This document shows positions 27,420 to 37,353 of a stretch of 64,000 bases of DNA, piece after piece (positions within the stretch are counted from its first letter, which is position 1; each line of letters begins with the position of its first letter). The notes below the pieces were generated by a model, which saw only the letters and a list, made by a program, of their open reading frames with translations, was not told the origin of the DNA and did no database searches. Source of the DNA: Rhodobacterales bacterium (GTDB taxonomy: Bacteria > Pseudomonadota > Alphaproteobacteria > Rhodobacterales > Rhodobacteraceae); NCBI GenBank assembly GCA_002747035.1, contig PDRZ01000018.1, positions 1 through 64,000 of the forward strand. The letters are read 5' to 3'. The translations under genes and the position numbers were made by a program.

Positions 27420-28583
27420 CTATTCGGCTGGCATCCGCTTTTCAACCACTTCGGCAAACCAGCTGCACCCGGCCGGAATCGCCTCGTCATTGAAGTTATA
27501 CTCCGGGTGGTGGACCATGGCCGTATCGCCATTGCCCATCAGGATATAAGCACCGGGACGTTCCTCCAGCATGAAGGCGAAATCTTCGCCGCCCATGACC
27601 AATGGTGCCTCTTCGCAATTACCTGATACGGATTTGGCCACTTCGATGGCAAAATCGGTCTGTTCCGGGTGGTTGACCATGACCGGATAATTGCGGTCGT
27701 AATCGACCTCAACTGTGCCACCATAGGTGGCCGCAACCCCCTGACAAATCTCGCCAATCCGCTTTTCGGCCAGGTCGCGCATTTCCGGGCTCATGGTGCG
27801 CACCGTGCCCTTTAGCTGAACCTTTTGCGGGATCACATTAAAAGCCGTGGACGAGGTTTCAAACGAGGTGACCGACACCACGAGCTTGTCAATCGGGTCG
27901 GCGTTGCGACTGGCAATGGTTTGCAGCGCCAACACCGCTTGCGATGCCATGACGGTCGTATCCACCGTTTCCTGAGGTTTCGCGGCATGGCCGCCCAGCC
28001 CTTCGAAATTGATCTCGAACACATCCGTGGCCGCGAAAAACGCGCCCTCGCGGATGGCAAAGGATCCCACCGGTTTGCCGGGCCAATTGTGCATTCCGTA
28101 CACTTCGTGAATGCCGAACTGCTTCATCATCCCGTCATCGCACATTTCCTTGCCGCCACCGCCGCCTTCTTCGGCAGGTTGGAAAATGACCACTGCGGTG
28201 CCATCGAAATTGCGGGTCTCCGAAAGGTATTTCGCCGCGCCAAGCAACATCGCCGTATGCCCATCATGGCCACAGGCATGCATCGCGCCGGGGGTTTGGC
28301 TGGCATAGTCCACCCCGGTCTGTTCGTGGATCGGCAGGGCATCCATGTCGGCACGCAGCCCGATCACCTTGCCCGATTTGTCGGACTTGCCCTTGATCAC
28401 CCCCACCACGCCGGTGCGTCCGATGCCGGTGACCACCTCGTCACAGCCGAACTCTTTCAGCTTTTCGGCCACAAGGGCCGAGGTGCGGTGGGTGTCGAAC
28501 AGGATCTCGGGATGGGCATGAATATCCCGCCGCCATTCGGTGATTTCGTCGTGCAATTCGGCCAATCGGTTTTTGACTGCCAT
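27420..28583 (-). CDS. M20 family amidohydrolase/aminoacylase (hippurate-hydrolase type)
   Basis: This 387-residue metal-dependent hydrolase removes acyl groups from amino acids or short peptides. It has RRDIHAHPEILFDTHRTS, ADMDALPIHEQTGVDYAS with metal ligands, HACGHDGHTAMLLGAAKYL, QPAEEGGGGGKEM (Glu as base) and FAFMLEERPGAYILMGNG. It starts six bases after argE. The ABC-transport genes at the head of the operon point to import of a peptide-like substrate. Confidence 0.9.
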   Translation of the reverse strand: MAVKNRLAELHDEITEWRRDIHAHPEILFDTHRTSALVAEKLKEFGCDEVVTGIGRTGVVGVIKGKSDKSGKVIGLRADMDALPIHEQTGVDYASQTPGAMHACGHDGHTAMLLGAAKYLSETRNFDGTAVVIFQPAEEGGGGGKEMCDDGMMKQFGIHEVYGMHNWPGKPVGSFAIREGAFFAATDVFEINFEGLGGHAAKPQETVDTTVMASQAVLALQTIASRNADPIDKLVVSVTSFETSSTAFNVIPQKVQLKGTVRTMSPEMRDLAEKRIGEICQGVAATYGGTVEVDYDRNYPVMVNHPEQTDFAIEVAKSVSGNCEEAPLVMGGEDFAFMLEERPGAYILMGNGDTAMVHHPEYNFNDEAIPAGCSWFAEVVEKRMPAE

Positions 28584-28589
28584 TGGTAG

Positions 28590-29756
28590 TTACCCCTCTT
28601 TCAGATGATCCAGCAGGCGCTCCATAAACCCTTGTCCTGCCTGGAATTGTGCAACGCTGATATATTCGTTCGGTTGATGAGCTTGTTCGATATTGCCGGG
28701 CCCACAGATCACGGCGGAATAGCCCGCCTGCTGGAACTGGCCCGCCTCGGTGCCGTAGCTGACCACATGGGTCGCGTTGTCGCCGGTGATCCGGCGCACC
28801 AGAGCTTCGGCCTCGCCGTTTTCCTCGGGAACAAGACCGGGCACATCGAATATCTCACTCACCTCGATCCGGGTTTCAGGCACCACGTCTTGCATCATCG
28901 CTTCCACCTCGCGCACACGGGCAAGATAGGCGTCGCGGTGATCCGCGCCCCTCTCGTTGGGGACCGTGCGGAAACTCATGACAAATTCGCAATCCTTGGC
29001 GGTGATGTTATGGGCGGTGCCGCCAGTGATCGTACCCACATGGCTGGTGGTCCAGGGGGGCACAAACGCCGCCGCCACCCCGCTGGGCTTTCGCGCCATG
29101 GCATCGGCATTGCGGTCATTGGACCAGTCGATCAGCTTGGCCCCATACATGATGGCGTTTACGCCGGTATGCATCAGGCTGGAATGCACCTCGAATCCAT
29201 GCAGATGCGTATGGTAACCCAGTCCGCCTTTGTGCCCGGTCACCGCCTGCATCATGGATGGCTCGCCCACGATCACCGCGCTGCCCTTGGGCAAGAGGCC
29301 CTGCATCGCCCGGATCATGGGCGGCGCGCCGGTACAGCCCACCTCTTCGTCATAGGACAGCGCGATTTGCAGGGGGCGTTTGACCCCGGCGTAATGCGCC
29401 TCGACCAACGCCCATATTGCAAGCGCGTCAAATCCTTTCATGTCACAGGTACCGCGCCCGTAATATTTGCCGTCGCGTTCCACCACCGTGAACGGATCGC
29501 TGGCCCAGGGCTGGCCGTCCACCGGCACCACATCCGTATGCCCGGACAAAACCACCGCCCCCTCTACCATCGGCCCCACATGGGCAAACAGCGATGCGTG
29601 GGTTTTATCGTCCCGATACTGGCGATGACATGCGATGCCGTGGCTGGTCAGATAGCTCTCAACCCAATCAATCAACGGCAGGTTGCTGTCCCGGCTTACC
29701 GTCGGAAAAAACACCAGTTTTTTCAATAATTCCAACGGAGTAAGACGTTCTGTCAT
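28590..29756 (-). CDS. argE: M20 family acetylornithine deacetylase (ArgE-like)
   Basis: This 388-residue di-zinc hydrolase removes acetyl groups. It has VVLSGHTDVVPVDGQPW, YGRGTCDMKGFDALAIW and LSYDEEVGCTGAPPMI, with metal ligands HTD, D, E/E and H. The start overlaps the stop of the VOC remnant gene (ATGA). The exact substrate may differ from acetylornithine, because it sits in a peptide-import operon rather than with arginine genes. Confidence 0.88.
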   Translation of the reverse strand: MTERLTPLELLKKLVFFPTVSRDSNLPLIDWVESYLTSHGIACHRQYRDDKTHASLFAHVGPMVEGAVVLSGHTDVVPVDGQPWASDPFTVVERDGKYYGRGTCDMKGFDALAIWALVEAHYAGVKRPLQIALSYDEEVGCTGAPPMIRAMQGLLPKGSAVIVGEPSMMQAVTGHKGGLGYHTHLHGFEVHSSLMHTGVNAIMYGAKLIDWSNDRNADAMARKPSGVAAAFVPPWTTSHVGTITGGTAHNITAKDCEFVMSFRTVPNERGADHRDAYLARVREVEAMMQDVVPETRIEVSEIFDVPGLVPEENGEAEALVRRITGDNATHVVSYGTEAGQFQQAGYSAVICGPGNIEQAHQPNEYISVAQFQAGQGFMERLLDHLKEG

Positions 29757-29992
29757 GAAAGCTCCTTATATTCGCCAAAGAAGACCGGCGTGCAATTTTC
29801 GTCCGCCACATGAAACTCGCGTTGGCCATAAGGCTGATGGAACGGCGCACGCACGCGCCCTTCGGTCAGGGTCGACAGGGCCGGACCCATTGCGGCATAA
29901 TGCGCGTCGATCCCGTCGACATCAATGGAAAACGCGGTCTGCCTGTCCAGTGATGTGCAGCGCACAAACGGAGTGATCTGAGCAAGTGTCAT
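29753..29992 (-). CDS. VOC-superfamily protein with an internal deletion
   Basis: The 79-residue ORF begins with a VOC N-terminus (MTLAQITPFVRCTSLDRQ) and ends with a VOC C-terminus (FSIDVDGIDAHYAA, then GRVRAPFHQPYGQREFHVAD). The usual central strand-helix segment of about 45 residues is missing, because intact relatives run about 120 residues. The frame is preserved. It is translated with argE (ATGA overlap), so it may survive only to couple translation. Confidence 0.7.
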   Translation of the reverse strand: MTLAQITPFVRCTSLDRQTAFSIDVDGIDAHYAAMGPALSTLTEGRVRAPFHQPYGQREFHVADENCTPVFFGEYKELS

Positions 29993-30001
29993 GACCCGCG
30001 C

Positions 30002-31834
30002 TCAATATCCGCTATCCGTGGTCAGGACATAGTGGCCCGCGCTGACCTCCTTGTACTCGGAAGGGGCCGGAACATACCCCACCGGATGGATCGGGGACGG
30101 AATCGGTTTGAAATTCAGATCCTTTTCCGATTTGCGCCGGGCCGGATCGGCAATCGGCACGGCCTTCATCAGCGCCTGGGTATAGGGGTGCTGTGGGTTT
30201 TCAAACACCGCCCGGCGCGATCCCATTTCCACGATGCGGCCAAGGTACATGACCCCGACATTGTGGCTGACCCTTTCCACAACGGCCATGTCATGGCTGA
30301 TGAAAAGGTAACTCAGCCCCAGTTCGGCCTGCAATTCCATCATCAGGTTCAGAACTTGCGCCTGAACCGAAACGTCAAGCGCCGAAACCGCTTCGTCCGC
30401 GACGATCAGCTTGGGATTCAACGCCAGCGCGCGCGCAATGGCCACCCGTTGGCGTTGGCCGCCGGATAATTCATGGGGATAGCGCCGCATGAAACTGCGC
30501 GGCAGCTCGACCCGGTCAAACAGTTGGGCCACCCGGTCCTGAAGCTCAGAGCCCGCTGCGGTGTTATAGTTCCGCATCGGTTCGGCCACCTGATCCATCA
30601 GATGCATCTGCGGGTTGAGCGAGGCAAAGGGATCCTGAAACACCATCTGCATATCCAACCGCGCCATACGCAGTTCGGACGGGTTCAGCGCCATGATGTC
30701 CTTGCCTCCCAGCGCGACATGCCCCGATTCCGGCTCTACCAGCCGGAGGATGGACCGGCCAACCGTGGATTTTCCGCACCCCGATTCGCCGACCAGCGAC
30801 AGGGTACGCCCCTTGCTGATCGAAAACGAAACATCCTCACAGGCATGAACATTCGCCACCGTACGGCGCAAAAGCCCGCCCGTCACCGGGAACCGGGTGG
30901 TCAGGTTGCGCACCTCAAGCAACACTTCGTCCGAGCCGGGAATCGGGTCGGTGGAATGCCCCTCCTGCCCCAAAAGCTTCATAGGTGCGGGAAGGTCAGT
31001 CCCGTCCATTTCGCCCAGCTTGGGCACCGCCGCCAACAGGGCCTTGGTATAGTTGTGCTGGGGGGTGTTGAAAATCTCGTCAACCGTGCCTTCTTCGACC
31101 TTGTTGCCGCGGAACATGACCACCACCCGGTCGGCCATCTGGGCCACCACCGCCATGTCATGGGTAATGAACATCACCGCCGTGCCGGTTTCCCGTTTCA
31201 GCCGGTCCATGAGCGCGAGAATCTCGGCCTGAATCGTCACGTCCAGCGCGGTTGTCGGTTCATCCGCAATCAACAGGCGCGGCTCACAGGCCAGCGCCAT
31301 GGCGATCACCACCCTCTGGCGCATTCCGCCCGACAATTCATGGGGATACTGATGAAGCCGCCGTTCCGCTTCGGGGATACGTACCTGTTTAAGAAGCTCA
31401 AGCGCGCGGGCCTCCGCCTCCTTTTTGGTCATCCCCTTGTGAAGCCGCAACCCTTCGGTCAATTGCCGCCCCACGGTAAAAACCGGATTCAGCGCGGTCA
31501 TTGGCTCCTGAAAGATCATCCCGATCTCGTTGCCGCGAATCGTGCGCATCAGATCCTGACTGGTTTTGGCAAGGTCGATCTGTCCGCCATCGCGACGATC
31601 AAACAACAACCGCCCCCCGGCAATGTCACCGCCCCCGAACTCGATCAGACGCATCAGCGACAGGCTGCTGACCGACTTACCGGACCCTGATTCCCCAACA
31701 ATACAGACGGTTTCACCCGGATTGACGTGAAACGACACGTCCTCGACCCCAACCACGGGGCCGTCCTTGGTCTGAAACTCGACCCGCAGGTTTTCAATTG
31801 TGGCAATCGGCTGATCCTTGATGTGATCCAGCAT
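30002..31834 (-). CDS. dppD: Dipeptide/oligopeptide ABC transporter fused ATP-binding protein (DppD-DppF)
   Basis: This 610-residue protein has two complete ATPase domains. The first has Walker A at [15 protein letters not shown] (near residue 53), signature [16 protein letters not shown] and Walker [13 protein letters not shown]. The second has [14 protein letters not shown], signature [16 protein letters not shown] and [12 protein letters not shown]. OppD/OppF-type linker segments are present. It powers the permeases encoded divergently at 33.9-35.9 kb and heads a minus-strand operon with the VOC remnant, ArgE and M20 genes. Confidence 0.93.
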   Translation of the reverse strand: MLDHIKDQPIATIENLRVEFQTKDGPVVGVEDVSFHVNPGETVCIVGESGSGKSVSSLSLMRLIEFGGGDIAGGRLLFDRRDGGQIDLAKTSQDLMRTIRGNEIGMIFQEPMTALNPVFTVGRQLTEGLRLHKGMTKKEAEARALELLKQVRIPEAERRLHQYPHELSGGMRQRVVIAMALACEPRLLIADEPTTALDVTIQAEILALMDRLKRETGTAVMFITHDMAVVAQMADRVVVMFRGNKVEEGTVDEIFNTPQHNYTKALLAAVPKLGEMDGTDLPAPMKLLGQEGHSTDPIPGSDEVLLEVRNLTTRFPVTGGLLRRTVANVHACEDVSFSISKGRTLSLVGESGCGKSTVGRSILRLVEPESGHVALGGKDIMALNPSELRMARLDMQMVFQDPFASLNPQMHLMDQVAEPMRNYNTAAGSELQDRVAQLFDRVELPRSFMRRYPHELSGGQRQRVAIARALALNPKLIVADEAVSALDVSVQAQVLNLMMELQAELGLSYLFISHDMAVVERVSHNVGVMYLGRIVEMGSRRAVFENPQHPYTQALMKAVPIADPARRKSEKDLNFKPIPSPIHPVGYVPAPSEYKEVSAGHYVLTTDSGY

Positions 31835-32134
31835 GAGGCCCCCAAAGCTTGCAAAAATTAGATGTCAGACGCTAACGACAGCACGCAGGGGAAGTCAAAT
31901 GCAAGGCGATGCGAAAAAGAATTTCGCGATGTCCGCACAGGCAAGGCTTGCAATTTTCTTCCACTCGGTCTGAGATGCGCTCATTCGTCCGGGGGGATGG
32001 ATGCTGATTTGCCTTGCGCTTTTGCGCGGTTTCATTCGGTTCCCCTGGTTGATCCACCGGATCTGCGCACCAAAGCGCGGGCTGGATGAATCGCACGGAG
32101 GCGCGCGCCCCCCGTGTCCAACAAGGAGTAAGAT
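31835..32134. other. Divergent promoter region between the dppDF fusion and the binding protein
   Basis: These 300 bases hold the two promoters, but I cannot point to clear -35/-10 pairs or an operator. The ribosome site AAGGAGT lies just before the plus-strand gene. No coding sequence is seen. Confidence 0.5.
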
Positions 32135-33835
32135 ATGAAGCTTAAAACAACCCTGCTCGGCGCAGCAGCTGCGTTTGCAATGGCCCCCATGGCCAGCGCG
32201 GAACGCGGCAGCGATGGCCATGTCAGCATTATCTACTGGCAGGCCCCGTCGATTCTGAACCCGTACCTGTCGGGCGGCACCAAGGATATCGAATCATCCT
32301 CGCTGGTGATTGAACCACTTGGGCGCTATGACCCGAACGGCAATCTGGTGCCCTATCTGGCCGAAGAAATCCCCACCACCGCCAATGGCGGCGTGGCCGC
32401 AGACCTCAAATCCATCACCTGGAAGCTGAAATCGGGCCTGAAATGGTCGGATGGTTCGGCCGTGACCTCGGCCGACGTGAAATTCACCGCCGATTACTGC
32501 ATGCACCCCGAAGGCGGCTGCGCACAGTTGGCAAAATTCGACGGTGTGGACAATGTCGAGGTCATTGATGACCTGACCGTCAAGGTGACCTTCAAAGAAG
32601 CCAAACCGAACCCCTATGGCCCCTTCATGGGTGGCCAGTCACCGATCATTCAGGCGGCACAGTTCAAGGACTGCATGGGTGCCAAGGCCCCGGAATGCAC
32701 TGCGGCCAACTTTGGCCCCATCGGCACCGGCCCCTTCGTGGTTAACGAATTCAAACCCAATGACGTGATTTCGATGTCGGCCAACCCGAACTATCGCGAT
32801 CCGGCGAAACCGGCCTTTGCCACGCTGACCTTCAAGGGCGGTGGCGACGCAACCGCCGCAGGCCGCGCGGTGATGGAGACCGGCGAATTCGATTACGCCT
32901 GGAACATGCAGCTTGCGCCTGACGTGCTGGCCAAGATGGCCGAAGGCGGCAAGGGCAAGCCGATCGCGGCCTTTGGTTCGCTGGTTGAACGTCTTGAAAT
33001 GAACCTGACCGACCCGTCGCCGGCGCTGGATGCGAACACCCGGTCCACGGTCAAGGCACCGCACCCGTTCCTTTCGGACATCAACGTGCGCAAGGCGCTT
33101 TCCATGGCCATCGACCGCAACCTGTTGGTTGAAGTGGGCTATGGTCAGGCCGGTCGCCCGACCTGCAACCTTGTTCCCGGACCGGCGGTTTATGCCTCGG
33201 ACAACACCGGCTGTCTGACCCAGGACATCGCTGGCGCGAACAAGCTGCTGGATGATGCCGGTTGGGTCAAAGGGGCCGATGGCGTGCGTGCCAAAGACGG
33301 CGTGCGCCTGTCGATCCTCTATCAAACCTCGACCAACGCCGTGCGTCAGGATTTCCAGGCGCTGATCAAGGACTGGTGGCAACAGATCGGTGTCGAAACC
33401 GAGCTGCGCAACCTCAACGCCTCGGTCTTCTTTGGTGGTGATCCGGGTTCGCCCGACACGTTCCAGAAGTTCTATGCAGACGTGGAAATGTATGCCAACA
33501 ACTTCGACGGCACCGATCCGCAGGCCTATCTGTCCGCGTATCGCTGTGGCAACGAACCCAAGCCGGAAAGCCAATGGCAGGGTGAGAACATCAACCGTTT
33601 CTGTGACCCGGAATATGACAAGCTGATTGACGAGTTGGGCCGTACATCGGATCTTGAAAAGCGTTACGCGCTGGCCAAGAAGATGAACGACATGCTGACC
33701 AAAGACAGCTTCACAATTCTGCCGCTGGTGGACCGTGGCCGGGTTTCGGCCCACTCGATGACCCTTGGCGGTGTTGTTCTGAATACCTGGGACAGCGAAC
33801 TGTGGAACGTTGCCGACTGGCACCGGATCAAGTAA
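32135..33835 (+). CDS. dppA: Peptide ABC transporter substrate-binding protein (SBP family 5)
   Basis: This 566-residue exported protein has a signal peptide (MKLKTTLLGAAAAFAMAP, cleavage after MASA) and the SBP_bac_5 fold: FKLKSGLKWSDG-like WKLKSGLKWSDGSAVTSADV, FGPIGTGPFVVNEFKPND and KALSMAIDRNLLVEVGYG. It captures the substrate for the permeases encoded next. A hairpin follows the gene, which would make more binding protein than permease. Confidence 0.92.
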   Translation: MKLKTTLLGAAAAFAMAPMASAERGSDGHVSIIYWQAPSILNPYLSGGTKDIESSSLVIEPLGRYDPNGNLVPYLAEEIPTTANGGVAADLKSITWKLKSGLKWSDGSAVTSADVKFTADYCMHPEGGCAQLAKFDGVDNVEVIDDLTVKVTFKEAKPNPYGPFMGGQSPIIQAAQFKDCMGAKAPECTAANFGPIGTGPFVVNEFKPNDVISMSANPNYRDPAKPAFATLTFKGGGDATAAGRAVMETGEFDYAWNMQLAPDVLAKMAEGGKGKPIAAFGSLVERLEMNLTDPSPALDANTRSTVKAPHPFLSDINVRKALSMAIDRNLLVEVGYGQAGRPTCNLVPGPAVYASDNTGCLTQDIAGANKLLDDAGWVKGADGVRAKDGVRLSILYQTSTNAVRQDFQALIKDWWQQIGVETELRNLNASVFFGGDPGSPDTFQKFYADVEMYANNFDGTDPQAYLSAYRCGNEPKPESQWQGENINRFCDPEYDKLIDELGRTSDLEKRYALAKKMNDMLTKDSFTILPLVDRGRVSAHSMTLGGVVLNTWDSELWNVADWHRIK

Positions 33836-33852
33836 GCGATCCATTGAAACAG

Positions 33853-33885
33853 GGTGTCCCGCCACACGCGCGGGGCACTCTTTTC
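33853..33885 (+). terminator. Intra-operon hairpin between the binding protein and the permease
   Basis: GTGTCCCGC and GCGGGGCAC pair (one G-U wobble) around CACAC, followed by TCTTTT, at 33853-33885. It sits in the gap between dppA and dppB. It can act as a partial terminator that lowers permease expression, or as a stabiliser of the dppA transcript. Confidence 0.7.
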
Positions 33886-33928
33886 TGCATTCGCCTGACA
33901 GAAAAAACCAAGCAAAAAAGGCGCTTCG

Positions 33929-34936
33929 ATGCTGACATTCACAATCCGCAGGCTGGTCCTTGCGATCCCGACGCTGATCTTCATCAGCCTGGTGATCTTC
34001 CTGCTCTTGCAACTGGCCCCGGGCGATCCGATGGCCCAGGTGCCCCTGACCGTTCCCCCAGATGTGAAACAGAAAATGCGCGAGGCGCTGGGGCTGGGCC
34101 AACCCGTCCACATCCAGTATCTCAAATGGCTGGTTCAGGTGTTCTGGGTCGAACCGCAAGTGTTCTTCGACTATCTCTTTGGCACCGGATTTTCCGAAGG
34201 CAAGCTGCGCGTGATCTCCTGGCAGACCCGCTCGCCGGTCATGGATATCGTGATCCAGCGCCTGCCCCAGACGCTGACCGTTGTGGGACTGTCCTATGTG
34301 GTTGGCATCCTGATCGCTATTCCCATCGGGATTTATTCCGCCTATCGCCAGTATTCCGTGTTCGATCAGACCGGGACCTTCATCACCATGGTTGGATTTT
34401 CGATCCCGCCCTTCTTTACCGGTCCGCTGCTGATCGTGATCTTTTCGGTGAACCTGGGCTGGTTCCCGTCGATCTATGACACCACGCACAGGGTGACAGA
34501 TTGGGAAAGCTTCACCTATCAGCTTCGACAGATGATCATGCCCGTCATGGTCCTGGCCCTGCAAACCACGGCCCAGATCAGCCGGTTCATGCGCGCGGCC
34601 ATGCTGGACAACCTCAACCAGGATTACGTGCGCACAGCCCGGGCCAAGGGACTGTCCGAAGCCATCGTTGTCATGGTCCATGTCGTGCGCAACTCGATGA
34701 TCCCGGTTGTGACCGTGATCGCGCTTGGGGTGCCTGGCATCTTTGGCGGCGCGATCATTACCGAGGTGGTGTTCAAGGTGAACGGCATCGGGGCCTATCT
34801 GATTGATGCGCTCTTTGCCAATGACCTGCCCACGGTGATGACCATCTCCTTTATCTTCGCGATCCTCATCGTGATGTTCAACCTGATCGCCGATATTCTT
34901 TATGGTGTGCTTGATCCGAGGATTCGCTATGACTGA
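33929..34936 (+). CDS. dppB: Peptide ABC transporter permease (DppB family)
   Basis: This 335-residue permease has six membrane segments. It begins MLTFTIRRLVLAIPTLIFIS and holds the DppB hallmarks LLLQLAPGDPMAQ, YVVGILIAIPIG, YVRTARAKGLSE (the EAA loop) and ILYGVLDPRIRYD at the end. It works with the fused ATPase and the DppC encoded next. The stop overlaps the dppC start (ATGA). Confidence 0.93.
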   Translation: MLTFTIRRLVLAIPTLIFISLVIFLLLQLAPGDPMAQVPLTVPPDVKQKMREALGLGQPVHIQYLKWLVQVFWVEPQVFFDYLFGTGFSEGKLRVISWQTRSPVMDIVIQRLPQTLTVVGLSYVVGILIAIPIGIYSAYRQYSVFDQTGTFITMVGFSIPPFFTGPLLIVIFSVNLGWFPSIYDTTHRVTDWESFTYQLRQMIMPVMVLALQTTAQISRFMRAAMLDNLNQDYVRTARAKGLSEAIVVMVHVVRNSMIPVVTVIALGVPGIFGGAIITEVVFKVNGIGAYLIDALFANDLPTVMTISFIFAILIVMFNLIADILYGVLDPRIRYD

Positions 34937-35903
34937 TGATCAAATCACCCCGATCGAGGCCCTGTCGGACGGCGGGGACGACCTGCCCCCGCCCCATTCC
35001 CAATGGCTCGATGTCTGGGTCCAGTTCAGTCGCCACAAGGGCGCGTTGATGGGCGGGACGTTTTTGCTGTTCGTCACGCTGGCCGTGCTGTTTGGCGACC
35101 TGATCTGGCAACTGGACCCCAAAAAGCTGGATATCCGCAACAAGGATATCCGCCCGATCTATACCGCCATCTGGGATGGGGATGCCAAGATCAGCTGGGG
35201 GCACCCGCTGGGCTCGGACAACCTTGGCCGCGATCACCTTGCGCAAATCCTGGCCGGGGGGCGCACCTCCATGGCCGTGGGTTGGGCGGCGATGATCCTG
35301 ACCATGATTATTGGCACCTCGATTGGCGTTTTGGCGGGGTATTTCAAACGGCTGGACGGGGTGTTGATGCGGTTTACCGACCTCGTACTCTCGCTGCCTA
35401 TCCTACCGCTTCTGCTGGTGGCCGTGACCCTGTTCCGACAACCGCTCAGGGCGAATTTCGGGCCGGAAACGGGGATGTTCATCCTGATTGTCGGCGTCAT
35501 CGGCGTCACTTCGTGGATGCAAACCGCACGGATCGTGCGCGGCGACATCCTTGCGCTGAAAGAGCGGGAGTTCGTGCTGGCCGCGCGCGCTGCGGGCACC
35601 ACGTCACGCGGGATCATCCTGCGCCACCTGTTGCCCAACGTGATCTCGCCCATCATGGTTTCGGCCACTCTGGGCCTTGCCACGGCGATCATCACCGAAA
35701 GCGCGCTCAGTTTCCTTGGGGTCGGCTTCCCCTCGGACTTCCCCACCTGGGGCAAGATGCTGGCCGATGCGGTGCCCCGGATGCAGGAATACCCCGAACG
35801 CGTCATGCTGCCCGGTATCATGATCTCGCTGACAGTGCTGTCGGTGAATTATCTGGGCGACGGTTTGCGCGACGCGCTTGATCCGCGTATTCGCGGGCGC
35901 TAA
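34929..35903 (+). CDS. dppC: Peptide ABC transporter permease (DppC family)
   Basis: This 324-residue permease has an N-terminal OppC_N segment (SRHKGALMGGTFLLFV) and the core hallmarks GSDNLGRDHLAQ, DILALKEREFVLAARAAG (the EAA loop) and AIITESALSFLGVGFP. It pairs with DppB. The ATG at 34929 overlaps the dppB stop. An extended upstream frame exists but is not needed. Confidence 0.93.
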   Translation: MTDDQITPIEALSDGGDDLPPPHSQWLDVWVQFSRHKGALMGGTFLLFVTLAVLFGDLIWQLDPKKLDIRNKDIRPIYTAIWDGDAKISWGHPLGSDNLGRDHLAQILAGGRTSMAVGWAAMILTMIIGTSIGVLAGYFKRLDGVLMRFTDLVLSLPILPLLLVAVTLFRQPLRANFGPETGMFILIVGVIGVTSWMQTARIVRGDILALKEREFVLAARAAGTTSRGIILRHLLPNVISPIMVSATLGLATAIITESALSFLGVGFPSDFPTWGKMLADAVPRMQEYPERVMLPGIMISLTVLSVNYLGDGLRDALDPRIRGR

Positions 35904-35923
35904 TCGCGACCTTCAACTCCTGA

Positions 35924-35955
35924 ACCCGGCGATGCGTTTCGCCGGGTCTTTTGCA
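35924..35955 (+). terminator. Rho-independent terminator of the dppABC operon
   Basis: ACCCGGCG and CGCCGGGT pair around ATGCGTTT, followed by CTTTT. It is 20 bases after the dppC stop. Confidence 0.85.
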
Positions 35956-35984
35956 AACGGCCACGACCGACAGCCCCTCAACCG

Positions 35985-36365
35985 TGCGCTGAAGCCGTAA
36001 CTGAATATCCGTGCGGCGGCAAATCCCAGCAGCGACATGGCCTTGCAGGTTTCGATCTCACAAAGTCGCTGAACCACGCGCCCGACCCGCCCGAAGTAAT
36101 GCGTTGCGCCCGGTTGCGGGTGCGGGTGCGGCGTAGCGTGGCGATCCAACAGGGCAACAAGTTGGGCCAGGTCCGCCTCCCGGTCCCGCCCTGCGGCGTT
36201 TTGCGGGCGCGCAAGCGCCAGATAGGCCACCGTTCCCGGTACGCTCAGCGCAGGGAACGGGCGGGCGGGCAATTCGTTGGCCACTTCGTATCTTTGCGGG
36301 TGATCGGCAAAGGCCACGGGCGGGTTTCCTTCGGTGACCCACCTTCCCGCCTCTCGTTTTCCCAA
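35985..36365 (-). pseudogene. DUF3422 protein remnant with an internal deletion
   Basis: A minus-strand frame reads HPQRYEVANELPARPFPAL, LARPQNAAGRDREADLAQ, GATHYFGRVGR, then directly QRLCEIETCKAMSLLGF, followed by unrelated residues. All blocks belong to DUF3422, a membrane-associated family of about 420 residues. The first blocks come from its N-terminal 95 residues and the CEIET block from its middle, so about 130 residues are missing between them and the C-terminal membrane part is lost. The gene is therefore dead. Confidence 0.7.
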
Positions 36366-36428
36366 ATGCCCGGTATTCTGATGACTACATTCAAAGACTC
36401 GGGCAAAAACTTGGGCAAAGACCTGGGG

Positions 36429-37187
36429 TCATTCGTAGATCGGTGCCCGTTTTTCCTTCATCGCTGCGATGCTTTCGGCAAAGTCCGGCGACAACAGGCG
36501 GTCGCGGAACAGCTTGCTCTCCACCAGCATCCGTTCGGCCACCTCTTCGCGCCCCATGCGGATCAACCGTTTGGACCCGGCCAGAGAACGCGGCGAGGCC
36601 CCCGCCATGGCTTTGGCCAGCGCCCCCACCTCGGCCATCAGTTCCCCATCGGGGTAAATGCGCGACGCCAGCCCAAACTGCACCGCCTCGGCGGCGGTCA
36701 ATTCCCGGCCCGCCAACAGGATGTCATTGGCCATGGCCATCCCCACCGTGGCAGGAAGCAGCAGCGAAGACGCCGCCTCGGGTACCAGTGCCAGTCGCGC
36801 AAAGGGTGCAGAAACCCGCGCGGTTAAGGCCATGCACACAAGGTCACAATGCAACAGCAGGGTCAGCCCAACACCAACCCCCGCCCCGTTGACCGCAGCG
36901 ATCAGGGGTTTCTCGCAATCGCGAATGGCCCCCAGAAACCGCCATACGGGCGGCTCTTCGTCGGCCCGGTCGCCGGTGGCAAAATCCCCAAGATCGTTGC
37001 CTGCGGTGAACATGTCCCCGGCCCCGGTGATCACCATCACACGCTGGCTGTCATCCGCGCCATAGGCGACCAGCGCATCGGCCAGCGCGCCATACATCTC
37101 CTGCGTCAACGCATTCTTATTGTCCTGCCGGTCGATGGTCACCCAAACCACCGCCCCGTCCTGTTCCACCCGAATATGTGCGCTCAT
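36429..37187 (-). CDS. Enoyl-CoA hydratase/isomerase family protein
   Basis: This 252-residue crotonase-fold protein has the oxyanion-hole blocks VITGAGDMFTAGNDLGDF and AAVNGAGVGVGLTLLLHCDLV. The catalytic Glu region (ALVPEAASSLLLP) has one of the two usual acidic residues. It may hydrate or isomerise enoyl-CoA in fatty-acid or aromatic breakdown, but the substrate is unknown. It stands alone on the minus strand. Confidence 0.88.
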   Translation of the reverse strand: MSAHIRVEQDGAVVWVTIDRQDNKNALTQEMYGALADALVAYGADDSQRVMVITGAGDMFTAGNDLGDFATGDRADEEPPVWRFLGAIRDCEKPLIAAVNGAGVGVGLTLLLHCDLVCMALTARVSAPFARLALVPEAASSLLLPATVGMAMANDILLAGRELTAAEAVQFGLASRIYPDGELMAEVGALAKAMAGASPRSLAGSKRLIRMGREEVAERMLVESKLFRDRLLSPDFAESIAAMKEKRAPIYE

Positions 37188-37353
37188 GTCCTGTCCTCCC
37201 GAAAGCGTCCCTCTGACCTATGCCGCAACGCCCGAAAACTCAAACCGAATCCCACGTCGCACGGCCCTCATCTGACTCTGAGTATATCCCATTTATATCC
37301 TAGGGCGCGCGAGAGGCTGGCCCTTCGCCTCCTCTGCCCGCGTCCCGCAAACA

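Noticed and set aside
32639-34681. 680-codon minus-strand ORF opposite dppA and dppB
   Set aside because: Its length comes from codon bias on the opposite strand. No domain is recognisable, and the plus-strand transport genes are clear.
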